This document shows, one piece after another, positions 23,641-32,978 of a stretch of 64,000 bases of DNA (positions are counted from its first letter, which is position 1; each line of letters opens with the position of its first letter). Both the position numbers and the translations under genes were made by a program. Below the pieces are notes generated by a model. It made no database searches, had not been told where the DNA came from, and saw only the letters and a program-made list of their open reading frames with translations. This DNA is from Haliclystus octoradiatus (Eukaryota > Cnidaria > Staurozoa > Stauromedusae > Haliclystidae), in the NCBI GenBank assembly GCA_916610825.1, contig OU744448.1, positions 35,797,993-35,861,992 of the forward strand, written 5' to 3'.

Positions 23641-25662
23641 CTACAACTTCCAGCGAGATGGCAGTCCATTTCTTACAATTGATGGTCTTTTCCTTGAAAT
23701 AAGAGTTCCAGCGGTTGACCCATCCCCTTCTATTCTTTTGAGCATCGAAGACATATTTGGCATTCTCATAAACATGAAAATAGCTAAATTCATCCTCATG
23801 AACCTCAGTAAGGTGGTGCCAACAGCACTCATGTCATAAAAGTCACAAGAGAGGTAGTCATCATCGAGAGATAGCTCAGCAAAAAGGGCTGTTAATGTGC
23901 GACATTCAACATGATCTCTAGCTTGAATACAGGTGCCATTACTAACCAGGTCAACTACTTTGTTGTCAAGGGAAAGGTCTTCCACCATGGTGTAAACCCG
24001 TCCTTGAGATCCTCTTGATGTTATGGTGTATCCATTGCCACAAAAGAAGCCGTGTTCAGAACTGTGTCCACAGAAAATTTGCTCACCAAAGTCATTGGAA
24101 GCTCCAGCAAATGGGAGCAAAAAGACCAGTGAGACCAGAAGCATTATAATCCAAGCTCTGTTACCAAATAGTAACATTTGACATGAAACATATCCAGTAA
24201 CAATGCCTATAAGCAGCCTAGTGACCCAGCTGAAATCTCCTAATTTTGACAAATATTCCGAGATACCTTTAAACCAAGCCTGTGAGAATTTGAAGTCCCC
24301 TGATGATTTCTTGGCTGTCAGGAATTTGTTGAAGATCTTTTTGCCAGCATCGATTATTTTCAAACCAGATTTCTTAAGAATGATATGTTGATTCTGCACC
24401 ATTATGTAAAAAGTGCCTGGAGATGGATCGAAGGCAGCCTCAAGATTTTGACCAGTTGCTGTACAAATGACGTCATGAATTGGTTCCCCAACTCTTTTGC
24501 CATTCTCAACAGAATCTGACAAGTAGACTTGGAGTCTGCAAGGAAGATCTGTTCCAAGATAGTTAAATCTGGTCTTAAACGTGCTGTCTGGATTTTCAAC
24601 AACCTCTCCTATGAAGGATACTTTCTCAACTGCACAAGAGGGTAGACTACTTCTGTAAAGTTTTAAGTCATCAAATTTAAGCAAACAAGTGACGCCAACA
24701 TATGGTGCTGCGTAAGTGTCATGAGTGAACTTGGTGAGTTTAGGAAATTTATGCAAAGCTTCTATGGTGTTAGGAAGCATGCTCTCCTGGACAGAATACT
24801 CTAGGTAGTCAGAGTGGGCTGTGCCCCATCTAACTGTTTTGTCCCAGCCGTGTGCACTATCCATGGAACCACCACTCAATCCTCCCTGGCCGGCGACATA
24901 GACCATGTCCATGCTATAAGCGTAAGAGGTATCAACAGCGAAGTAATTCCAAGGGTCAAAAGAAGAGCGATCTCCTCTGACTGAGACAATGGACAATTTA
25001 TCTAAGTATGAGTTACCAGTTAAGGAACATTCCATGCTCATATGTCCATACGAGCCAAAGTCAATCTGAGATGAGACTTCTCTATCGGTAAACCTGATTG
25101 TTCTAGCGTGCTTAGCTCTTTCTTCAGTGGGCTTCATTCTGGCCAATAGGTCATAGTCAAGTCCTGAAAGTATAGTCTTGTTGAGTTGAGATGTGTGGTG
25201 AGCCAAATTATCTATACCATTTAGTATGTAAGCAAAAATGTACGCACTAACACTAGCATCATCAATCTTCTTAACATATACCAGATTGCCTTCAGCCTCA
25301 AGCCAAACGCAGGTGAGTGTTGTTCCTGTTCCAAACAAGCCACAACCATTCCCCCAACCTCGAGAGACAGGAGCTCTATGGCAAACTGATCTTGGATCAT
25401 TCTCACCTCTAACAGACGGGTCACTACCACCAGGGCAGCCATCGTCACTCGCGGAACGAGTAGACTTGACTGAAGGGTAATAAGTGCGCATAAATGTAGA
25501 AGAGGTCATGGACGTTTCAACAAGTTCAAAACCAACTGATGGTTTACCGTCAACAGAGAAAACAATGCAGCTGTCTCTACGCAGAGCTATATCTGCGCAG
25601 ACGGTGGTTTTGCCTGTCAAAACATCCTGTTCTGATCCTAGCTGACACTTTCCTTCCACCAT
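23641..25662 (-). pseudogene. Endogenous flavivirus envelope (E) and start of NS1
   Basis: A 673-codon open frame. Residues 100-113 (25365-25324) contain RGWGNGCGLFGTG, which matches the class II fusion loop of flavivirus E. Many paired cysteines precede and follow it. A stem region leads to a double membrane hairpin at residues 479-521 (VTRLLIGIVTGYVS, then WIIMLLVSLVFLLPF), as at the E/NS1 boundary. About 520 residues of E is close to the usual ~500. From residue 522 the frame is cysteine-rich and NS1-like (FFCGNG). Near 23820 the protein-like reading moves to another frame for about 65 codons, then meets Gypsy gag near 23.63 kb. The ATG at its start is only a fortuitous codon beside the CACTA insertion; the frame is in phase with the C-prM frame across that insertion. 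No later flavivirus genes (protease, helicase, polymerase) are present in the window. Confidence 0.88.
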
Positions 25663-25663
25663 G

Positions 25664-25890
25664 CACTACCAACCGAAAAACCGTGAAAAAAGCCGTGAAA
25701 ATATAACGTTTTTTTAACGTTTTTACAAACCGTGAAAAAGACGTTATTTGGGCCCTTTTTCACGGCGCAATAAACCGTGAAAATGCCGTGAATAAAAGTG
25801 AAAAAACCGTGAAATCATCACGAAACTAATACCAAAATATCCGTGAAAGAACCGTGAAAACATCGTGATTGAGCCGTGAAACGTACTGAC
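25664..25890. repeat. CACTA left terminal and subterminal repeats
   Basis: About ten copies of CCGTGAAA (some degraded) lie in 220 bp. Subterminal clusters of short repeats are the binding sites for the element's own DNA-binding protein in plant CACTA elements; the same role here is inference. Confidence 0.85.
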
Positions 25891-26129
25891 AAAGTGAAGG
25901 CAATATTTCTTCCCATTTTCATAACCCGCGCGACTTTTAATTTGTCGCAATAAATATGCCCTATAATATAACCGCTTGACGCAGTTCGTATCACATCAGA
26001 TCGAAACGATAAATCGAGAACAGGCATCGCGAATACAGGAAAATAATTATATTGTAAAATTAATAGAAAAATAATCAATATTAATTAACAATTAGGCTAC
26101 AATTAATATAAATAATTGTAATATATTTT

Positions 26130-26712
26130 TCAAATATTATAAATAATTTTCTTTTTTCTCTGCCTTTTTCCTTCGTTGGACATAACTTGAGGGACTTCAT
26201 GTAAAGGAGTTGGAGATTTAGCTTGACTTGCAAATTTAATTGGTATTTTCAATTTAGCCAATTTCCATTTAAATTTGTCTTTAATCTGAAAAGATAGATT
26301 CAATAACGTTGTTATTCAAAATTATACAGAATACATGGAACTATTTGAAAAAGGGTCGATCTCCATCCCCTAAGCGCTTGATATTTTATTATAAATATGA
26401 TGTCCAATTCACGTAGACTTTATAACTGCCGAACTTCGCAACATGCGCGCTTATCTTATTTTGAGTTTTATGGTAACCAGTGCGTAATCATCACCGCTAT
26501 TGTAACTTCTGTAAATAACTCGGACGCCTACCACATAACTCATCTCATGCAATAATCTACAATCGCCCACACTTTAGCTGGTAAACAACACAAAATGATA
26601 TACTTACGGGTGCATCCTTGAAAAATAAATTTCCCTTTTCCGATTTCCCGTGAAGCTCAATTGTTTTAGTACTTGATGGATTCTTTGCTTTCAATACAAC
26701 CATGGCGTACAT
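26130..26712 (-). CDS. CACTA accessory gene 2 (two exons, unknown function)
   Basis: Exon 1 runs 26712-26608 (35 codons from ATG) and ends at a GTAAGTA donor. Exon 2 runs 26285-26130 after a TTTTCAG acceptor; the junction is in phase 0 and the frame closes with TGA. The predicted protein of 86 residues is lysine-rich (DKFKWKLAKLK) and ends in KRQRKKKK, suggesting a nuclear or nucleic-acid-binding role. A possible acceptor (TATTCAG) lies just before the ATG, so exon 1 might be internal to a longer gene. I recognise no family. Confidence 0.5.
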
Positions 26713-27236
26713 GTCTGAATAGGAGAATAGACCGAGTAAGCATCGTACGTATAAGCATAGCTAACATTAATAAATATGATAACTGTTGTGATATTGATCT
26801 TATGATTTATACCATTTTTGTGTTTATTTGTATTATTATAAAGATGCATAACAACGATAATTAATTTTGTTATGCTGGATATTATACAGACAATACAGTA
26901 TCATACTTCAGCTTTTGATACTAAATTTTGACTACGAAAGCGATCATATTATTAAGCAATTATTTGATTGGACTGAGTGTAATATCCAAAATATATAATA
27001 AAATTTCATATACATTGCTTGAAAATCAGTTAGAATTGGTGTAAAACTAAAAAAAAGCAGCCTTTTTTCTATTACAATATAAAATTTTGACACAGCTTAA
27101 AATGGCATTTAATTTACCTCTAAGAAATGCATTGACAAAATTTGAAATAGAAGTAATTACATAAATATTTATAATTATGCCGTGACTCTTAACCATAACA
27201 AATTCTGATGAATTTTGAAGTAATTTGTAATAAGTT

Positions 27237-28792
27237 TTAGTTGACCTTCCAAAGTCTCGTTTTGATCAGAGTCTGTATGCACTTGGACTCACCATCACAG
27301 ATTTCCGAAAGGACTGCCCTCCCAATCTCTTCTTCATTGTGGGTTAATGTGAGTGTGAACCTGAAAGTAAATGTAGTCTATACAGTACACTAATCATATC
27401 AGAACGTAAAAGTACACAAGAACGTACAACGAGACTACCGCCAAACTTAACTATATACTATTATATAAAGCCCGCATTCAAATGAGACACTACTAGCTGC
27501 ATGTGTATGGTATGTTCATAGTCTATAAACTAATTTTTATTGGCTATGATATCTGCAGTTAAAATTTCCATCTTTGACAATGTTTTCTATTAGCCTATAC
27601 ATTGTTAGTAATTGAATAAACAATTATATATTTTAAACATCGACGTCTCACCCTAGTAAGCGATTTGTAATCGCATTCTCTTTTGATACGATTTCTGATC
27701 TGCAACGAATTAATACATGTAAATTAAACATTGGTATGTATAATATATAATATTTAGATATATGTAATAGAAGAATCGCACAATTACCTTGATGTTGGAC
27801 AAGGTTCAATATCTTCTAGTGCTCTTTCAGATGTGGATTTTTGCTGCATATTAACAACGTTTTGAAAGTTACAAACTTGGAATAGCGGATGCAAGTCTAT
27901 GATCGGTATATGGATCGTAATTCCAGCCTTACCTACCTGTTTAAATATTGGCGTCTGTTTGACAGTGCTTCTGCCAAATGCTCGTCAATGGTATCGGCGT
28001 GTTCCTTAAATTCGGGGTTACGATTAAACATCTAAATAAACGAAACGAATTAATTTTGTTTGATATATCCCAGGGCATTTTTGAATATGATTGGTACATT
28101 GTAAAATGAATGAAGTATCTCCGCGTGAAATCTAGTCTTTAAGCCTCTTTTCTCCACTTCTTTAAAGCATAACGCTTTGTTCCAGAAAGCGGAACGTTTT
28201 GCTGCTTCCCTCACCAGGTACTGTAATTAGATGACAGATAAAAGTGGAACTTGTTTTAGATAATCTGATCTAATGAATTTTTTGGAATTAGATATTGCAT
28301 TGCTTACCTTGAACTTATTCTGCTCACTTGTATCTTTATCTTTTCGCCTTCTTGCTTTGACGCCTAATCCTGCATCTCAAGTTAATGACCAAGTTAATAC
28401 AGCCTGTTATAGTGTTAATCAATTATTTACGTTAAAAATATCACCTGTTGTTTGGATGGAAGAGACTAAAGTCCCTTCCGAGACTTTTTCTAAGGCAACT
28501 ATTAAATCAAGCTCTTCGGCCGGTGACAATGATAATTTCTCTATAAATACTTTATGACTGGCTAAATTAATGAACCTCTCCCAATTATTGAACTGAAATG
28601 TAATACAGAAAATCTATTTCAAATTGAATATTGAAGATATTGAAGACTTCTTCATTCTATCGGTATTATTGTCTAGACTGAAAAGACAAAGGATAATACA
28701 TAATGTTTCCATACCTGATTAGCAATTAAAATTTCTTTCAAGTGTGAAGCGCTAATTACTTGATTTAAAAATTCATCAGGTTTAGAATCCAT
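27237..28792 (-). CDS. CACTA accessory gene 1 (about seven exons, unknown function)
   Basis: Exons that join in phase with GT-AG sites are: 28792-28715 (ATG, 26 codons), 28592-28445, 28375-28308, 28220-28098, 28031-27937, then a segment ending at 27788 with GTAATT, and 27360-27237 ending in TAA. The junction into the sixth segment is unresolved and may hold an indel. The product, roughly 230-250 residues, is charged and helical, with basic KARRRKDKD in the third exon. Conserved phases at four successive junctions argue that this is a real gene. It lies head to head with the transposase. It could be the animal counterpart of the second protein of CACTA elements, or captured host sequence. I recognise no domain. 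Confidence 0.6.
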
Positions 28793-29032
28793 TGTTTAAA
28801 CTAGTGTTGCGTCTTGAATTTTGAATAATACTTACAATAATAATTAAAAAAACCATACATTCAAAACCTTTGACCTGAAATCTTTAAGCGGAAAAAAAAT
28901 CATTACAGAGACATAACCTTGACAACCGCATGTCATATAACGTGGTTCGATTTTCGCGCTTTTTCACTGGATGAAAAAAATGCTTAGTGACATTAGTTAA
29001 AACCGTTAGATTAGACTCAATCATTTGAAGAT
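28793..29032. promoter_or_regulatory. Shared intergenic region of divergent CACTA genes
   Basis: These 240 bp separate the first ATG of the minus-strand accessory gene from the first ATG of the plus-strand transposase. A bidirectional promoter is the simple inference. No core motif is decisive. Confidence 0.3.
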
Positions 29033-29983
29033 ATGTCGTCGCTATGTCCGTGTAATCTTTGTCGTTATGAAGTCGAAATTACTTCTGCAAAGAGGAGAAG
29101 GAAACATATTGCCCATTTTGGATTATCATATGAATCGAATGATTATTCAGAGATAGAGCATCCAATTAATAATGAAATATCAGTAGAAAACGGTAATGAC
29201 GATCTTAGTGTAATAAATATAATTGAAATTGAAAATGCTGATTCGCCGTGCCAGCCAGTTGTTAATAATGATGGAGCTAGTTATGCAAGCAGTATTCAAG
29301 GAGAAGACATTGATGTTAATGAATATTTGAATGTGCATAATCAATGCGACAGTAACTCTATTGTAAGTGATGAAGACATAGACATCTCCTTCAATTGGAA
29401 ATTACAAGAAAAACTTTACGACTCTAGCAGACACACTGTACTTGAGGAAATGGCATTTTATATGCTGTGGTTCTCGTCACATCCAAGCATAAGCAAAGAC
29501 GCATTTTCAGAACTGATGAAACATCTCAAGGCTTCATATGCCAGATACATTTCGAAGAGCTTTAAGCCTCGTTGATGACTTTATTGTAAAATTGGTAACG
29601 TATGATATTTGTATTAATGATTGTATAGTATTTGAATCAAGTACGGATCTGAAGTGCTCAGAATGTCACCAACCGAGATACATCGATGGTATTACGCTAA
29701 CTATAAATTATCGAAACTGTTACAAAGTCACAACGAGGTAGTCGATACTGATGAGCATATAAGTGATGTTCATCATACTTCCAGGTGGAAAGACTTATAT
29801 TCTGAAAATGGTTACTTTAATGGAGATCCAAGGGGCCTGTCTATATTATTTTCCACGGATGGTATTGACCCCTTCCAAAAACCATCTCAGTGCAAATCGA
29901 TGTGGCCCATTTCAATATCAATTTTGAATTACCCTAGACAAATTAGGTATGACATTGGGAACATGTTTCACTGTTATATATAA
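29033..29983 (+). pseudogene. CACTA/EnSpm tnp2-like transposase, N-terminal half, frameshifted
   Basis: The frame starts with a cysteine-rich CPCNLC and HIAHF element, an acidic linker (residues 40-120), then LEEMAFYMLWFSSHPSISKD. Near 29535 it shifts frame into YDICINDCIVFESSTDLKCS with CxxC-type cysteines, and again near 29690 into SILFSTDGIDPFQKPSQCKS followed by MWPISISILNYPRQIR. The DGxxPF...WP...NYP block is the hallmark of the Tnp2/Transposase_21 family and carries a catalytic aspartate. The protein stops at 29983, and no downstream catalytic half was found before 31437, so the copy is inactive. An AATTAG|GTATGA donor-like site at 29945 may mark a lost intron. Confidence 0.8.
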
Positions 29984-30197
29984 TGTATCTAACCTCAGCT
30001 TTAGGCTATGTCTTGTTTCATTTGTTTGATTATACCTATTCTTTGAGTTTCCATAAGCTTTTCGTATCAATATCAAGATATTAATATAGGACGTACTTTT
30101 AACTGCACGATATCGCACAATAGTTTGTATTATCATATGCAGGTTATCATCATTTATAATGTCTAGTATACGATATATTTAATATTATCTCGTAGTT

Positions 30198-30722
30198 ATC
30201 ATTTATAGTTGATCTGTCTCTGCTTTGCATTACCCAATTCTTCTTTGACTTAAGGATATTTGTAGCTTGTCGAATTGAACTCTCTACTCCGTTGTCCGCC
30301 CATGTACATATATAAATATATAAATCCTTAATGACGTCACTGAAGCACAATTTGTGTCGTCACATGATGTGGAAATACAAGAGAACAGTATGTGTATCAA
30401 ATTAAATAAAGTCGATGAAGTCAACAACATCTATTGACAGACATTCAACGTTGGTTGACTTTAACAAACGTACACTACGTAAAACGTGGTTTAAATTAAT
30501 TAATATCGCTAACCCTACTTTTTGAATTATTTTATATTATTATTCAAGAGTTTACCCCTTTATTTTCCTTGTTAATTTTAAATATATTGTAGTTATTGCG
30601 TTGTTGATTTTGTCTCTGTTCTCTGGTTCGCAATACGCAGTTCTTCTTTGACTGAAGGATATTTGTTACTGGTCGAATCGAAATCTCTATTCCGTTGTCC
30701 GCCCATGTACATATATAAATAA
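30198..30722. repeat. Diverged 130-bp direct duplication inside the CACTA element
   Basis: Bases about 30198-30335 and 30589-30722 align along their length and share GTTGTCCGCCCATGTACATA and TTCTTCTTTGACT. On the minus strand both encode a similar short piece (YTWADNG.E.SIR..TNIL.SKKN), so a coding exon may have been duplicated. Confidence 0.65.
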
Positions 30723-31189
30723 ATGAAAATGAAATCGGGTAAGTTTTGAAGAACGCTATACTTGTACTGTTTTTAGAGTAACTTCAGTCTGGCGAGTACA
30801 CAAACGATAAATCCTGACGTCCTACTAATCTATATTTCGATTTGAGAATTAATGCTCTGTAAACATTTTCACATTGTGGAACAACTATATTGAGAAAAAA
30901 GATCTCTTTCGTCAACATTATCTTCTCAGCATTTCCACTGTGTTGGAAAATCTACATCTGTATTCATTAAAATTACTGTAAGGATAGAATGCAAGATTGT
31001 GATGTGCTTTATATAAATTATATTGCGCAAATAATGATCAAGTCATTGATGTTATATCTTAAAAGTAATCTATCAGTACTTTTATTTGATATTATTAAAA
31101 CGGTAAATTTGTAATGATTTCAATTTTCACTACACGATTTTAACTTCAACATTTACCGCGATCTTTTTCTCCAATGTTCTACTCAAGCT

Positions 31190-31437
31190 GTCCGTGAAAT
31201 ATTTCTAAAGATTTTTAACGCTATTTTCACGGTGAGGATTTTGAGAATAGTTATGATATCACGGTATTATAACGGTCTTGAACGAAACATTAACATTTTC
31301 ACGGAATTTTCACGGCCAAGTAAACATACAGACAAAAATGATGAAGCCCAATTCACGTATTTTTCACGGTTTTTGACATTTTCACGGTTTTTTCATAGTA
31401 ATTTAACGGCTTTTTCACGGTTTCTCTGTTGGTAGTG
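31190..31437. repeat. CACTA right terminal and subterminal repeats
   Basis: TTTCACGG, the inverse of the left-end CCGTGAAA word, recurs about eight times up to the terminus at 31437. Confidence 0.85.
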
Positions 31438-31440
31438 ATG

Positions 31441-32234
31441 TGAGCTCCTACCACAAGAACTGAAGTCAAGACTGCAGACTTGTGGCTTCCAGTTACTAAG
31501 AAAACAGCAACATAGACAAGTAGAGTATACACATAATGTTCAGACAACCACTCTTCCCCTTTGAGAAGATAAGAGTAAGTTGAGATCGATTCAGGTGTTG
31601 ATGGACTCATAGTGCTAGATCTTGGAGGTGCTGATAAGGACCTGGCAAAGCGAGTTGGACCAATACTATAAATAGTAACTCGGTAACCAACTTTGTTGCA
31701 CTTGCACATAGTACCTGTCACAGACCCTTCATCATACTAGCATTTGTACTCGCTTCTAAAAGAACTTTGAGTCAAAGAACCAACATTGTTCCAAGAAAAG
31801 GAACATCTAAGGCCATCATGGTCAAGATCATGCCCAGCAAATGTTTCATTGCCAAGCATAATCTTGGGTTTCAAGACTCCTTTTTGAGGAGTTGTGAAGA
31901 TGGTAATTATCTCAGAGCTTGCTTGCGTGACACTGATGTGTAACATGAAGAGAAAGACCAATGGCAAAATCATAGAAGTAGAACTTCTAAACTTGACTTT
32001 GCCAGTCTTAGCTTTTCCAAGCACGCTATGGACATTTTTGTATGCTACCTGCAGCTTGCGAGCATTTACGATGCCTCGCATGACAGACAGCATTTTAAGG
32101 ACGACCCCGCCGAAATAATCGAACAGGAACCCGGGATTAAATCTCTTGAACCATTTCTGCTTGAAAGACCCATATCGAATGGATCTAACAATGGCAGATT
32201 TCAGAGCGCCCTTGTTTTTGTTTTTACCAACCAT
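31441..32234 (-). pseudogene. Endogenous flavivirus capsid-prM-M segment
   Basis: The frame opens at an ATG at 32234. Residues 1-85 are small, very basic and helical, as in a flavivirus capsid. Residues 86-105 form a hydrophobic signal-anchor (ILPLVFLFMLHISV) ending at a signalase-type TQA. The prM ectodomain follows with an N-glycosylation site (NET, residue 129) and cysteines. A TAG stop (31739-31737) interrupts prM after EYKC. The same frame continues without a shift through a furin-type RFAR (about 31.65 kb) and an M ectodomain to a membrane hairpin ending at 31441, where the CACTA element breaks in. In the virus family these proteins package RNA and chaperone E. Here it is a fossil copy; family assignment rests on this order plus the E fusion loop downstream. 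Confidence 0.85.
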
Positions 32235-32787
32235 GCCTAAGTGAGATTTTCACAAAGGCAATTTTTTTCTTTGTTTCGCAACAAAAAATTATGAAGTTTA
32301 TTTATCCGTTTGGAATACCAGAACTAAATCTTTAGTGCCCTGGGACATATACTCAATTGTGCCATAATTCCGAATTTTTTTCAAATCATATATATATATA
32401 TATATGTTATATAAAACTATCTGTTTTGGAATAGGTATTAGTGGATAAATAAATGCGAAGACGCAGTCATGCGAAACTGTAATCTCTTTATTAACAAATT
32501 CTTTCTCATAACATTAGATAATAATAAAGTATCAATAACAATAAGTACTGGTTTCGATTAATAACTTGAACATCCACCAAGTTATTCTTTAACTTCACAA
32601 TTCACATCACCAAAACTCACAAAAAACAAAATCTATCCATGCGGTCGGGGTGTTATTTTCCCGCTCGTTTCACATCGAGGCAAACAAACAATAGCTAAAT
32701 CTAAACTACGTCAAATAGAAATAAACGTCATAAAAAGAAATAAATGTCATTGTCTAAGTCTATAATTAAATGTTCAGCTAAACAAAA
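32235..32787 (-). other. Leader between primer site and viral capsid frame
   Basis: No gag start is seen here. On the minus strand there is an AATAAAGAG at about 32490 and a plain (AT)n run at 32391-32405. The last ~150 bp before the viral ATG may be viral 5' untranslated sequence, but no conserved feature proves it. The Gypsy/virus 5' junction is therefore unplaced within this stretch. Confidence 0.4.
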
Positions 32788-32804
32788 CACTATCAAGTGC
32801 GCCA
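32788..32804 (-). promoter_or_regulatory. Gypsy-2/EVE primer-binding site
   Basis: One base inside the 5' LTR the minus strand reads TGGCGCACTTGATAGTG. TGGCGC is a common start of retroelement primer sites that pair with a tRNA 3' CCA end. Its position shows that this LTR is the 5' one of a minus-strand element, hence of the element that contains the viral segment. Confidence 0.75.
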
Positions 32805-32805
32805 A

Positions 32806-32974
32806 TGTTGAGTTTGGGTTATACTCAATATTGATAACACAAGAGACGATAGACAAGACCTGATAGTTGTGATAACTAAACATAAACTGCTTTATTAAGA
32901 TCAAACACTAAGCTTATACATGAAGATAAACGAGGCTAAACCTAAAGGAGGTTGATATAATTGCAAGCACTACA
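32806..32974 (-). repeat. Gypsy-2/EVE 5' LTR
   Basis: 169 bp with TGTTGAG...CACTACA ends on the plus strand. A minus-strand AATAAA (TTTATT in the plus strand near 32890) could serve polyadenylation. The duplication ATAG follows at 32975. Confidence 0.85.
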
Positions 32975-32978
32975 ATAG

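Larger units (their letters stand above)
25664..31437 (+). mobile_element. CACTA/EnSpm DNA transposon inside the viral segment
   Basis: The ends are CACTACCAAC (25664) and GTTGGTAGTG (to 31437), inverted for about 35 bp with few mismatches. Both sides carry the 3-bp duplication ATG (25661-25663 and 31438-31440). CACTA-type ends with a 3-bp duplication define this superfamily. The 5774-bp element holds a decayed tnp2-like transposase on the plus strand and two spliced genes on the minus strand. Subterminal CCGTGAAA repeats lie at both ends. Taking out the element and one ATG leaves the flanking viral frames in the same phase. Confidence 0.93.
21347..32974 (-). mobile_element. Chimeric LTR retrotransposon carrying a flavivirus segment (Gypsy-2/EVE)
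   Basis: Two 169-bp LTRs (21347-21515 and 32806-32974) in the same orientation are flanked by ATAG (21343-21346 and 32975-32978). A primer-binding site sits inside the right LTR and a polypurine tract inside the left one. These are all the parts expected of one minus-strand element of about 11.6 kb, or about 5.85 kb without the CACTA insertion. In element order the content is: ~550 bp leader, flavivirus C-prM-E-NS1 start, 3' part of Gypsy gag, deleted RT, RNase H remnant, integrase remnant, LTR. LTRs differ at about 20 positions (roughly 12%), so the insertion is old. The element cannot encode a complete Pol. Confidence 0.85.

Noticed and set aside
25660..25662. True translation start of the envelope frame
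   Set aside because: This ATG overlaps the target duplication of the CACTA element; the viral frame continues upstream on its other side.
23641..32234. Contamination by an exogenous flavivirus genome
   Set aside because: The segment is joined to Gypsy gag, bounded by LTRs and split by a DNA transposon with a target duplication, so it is chromosomal.
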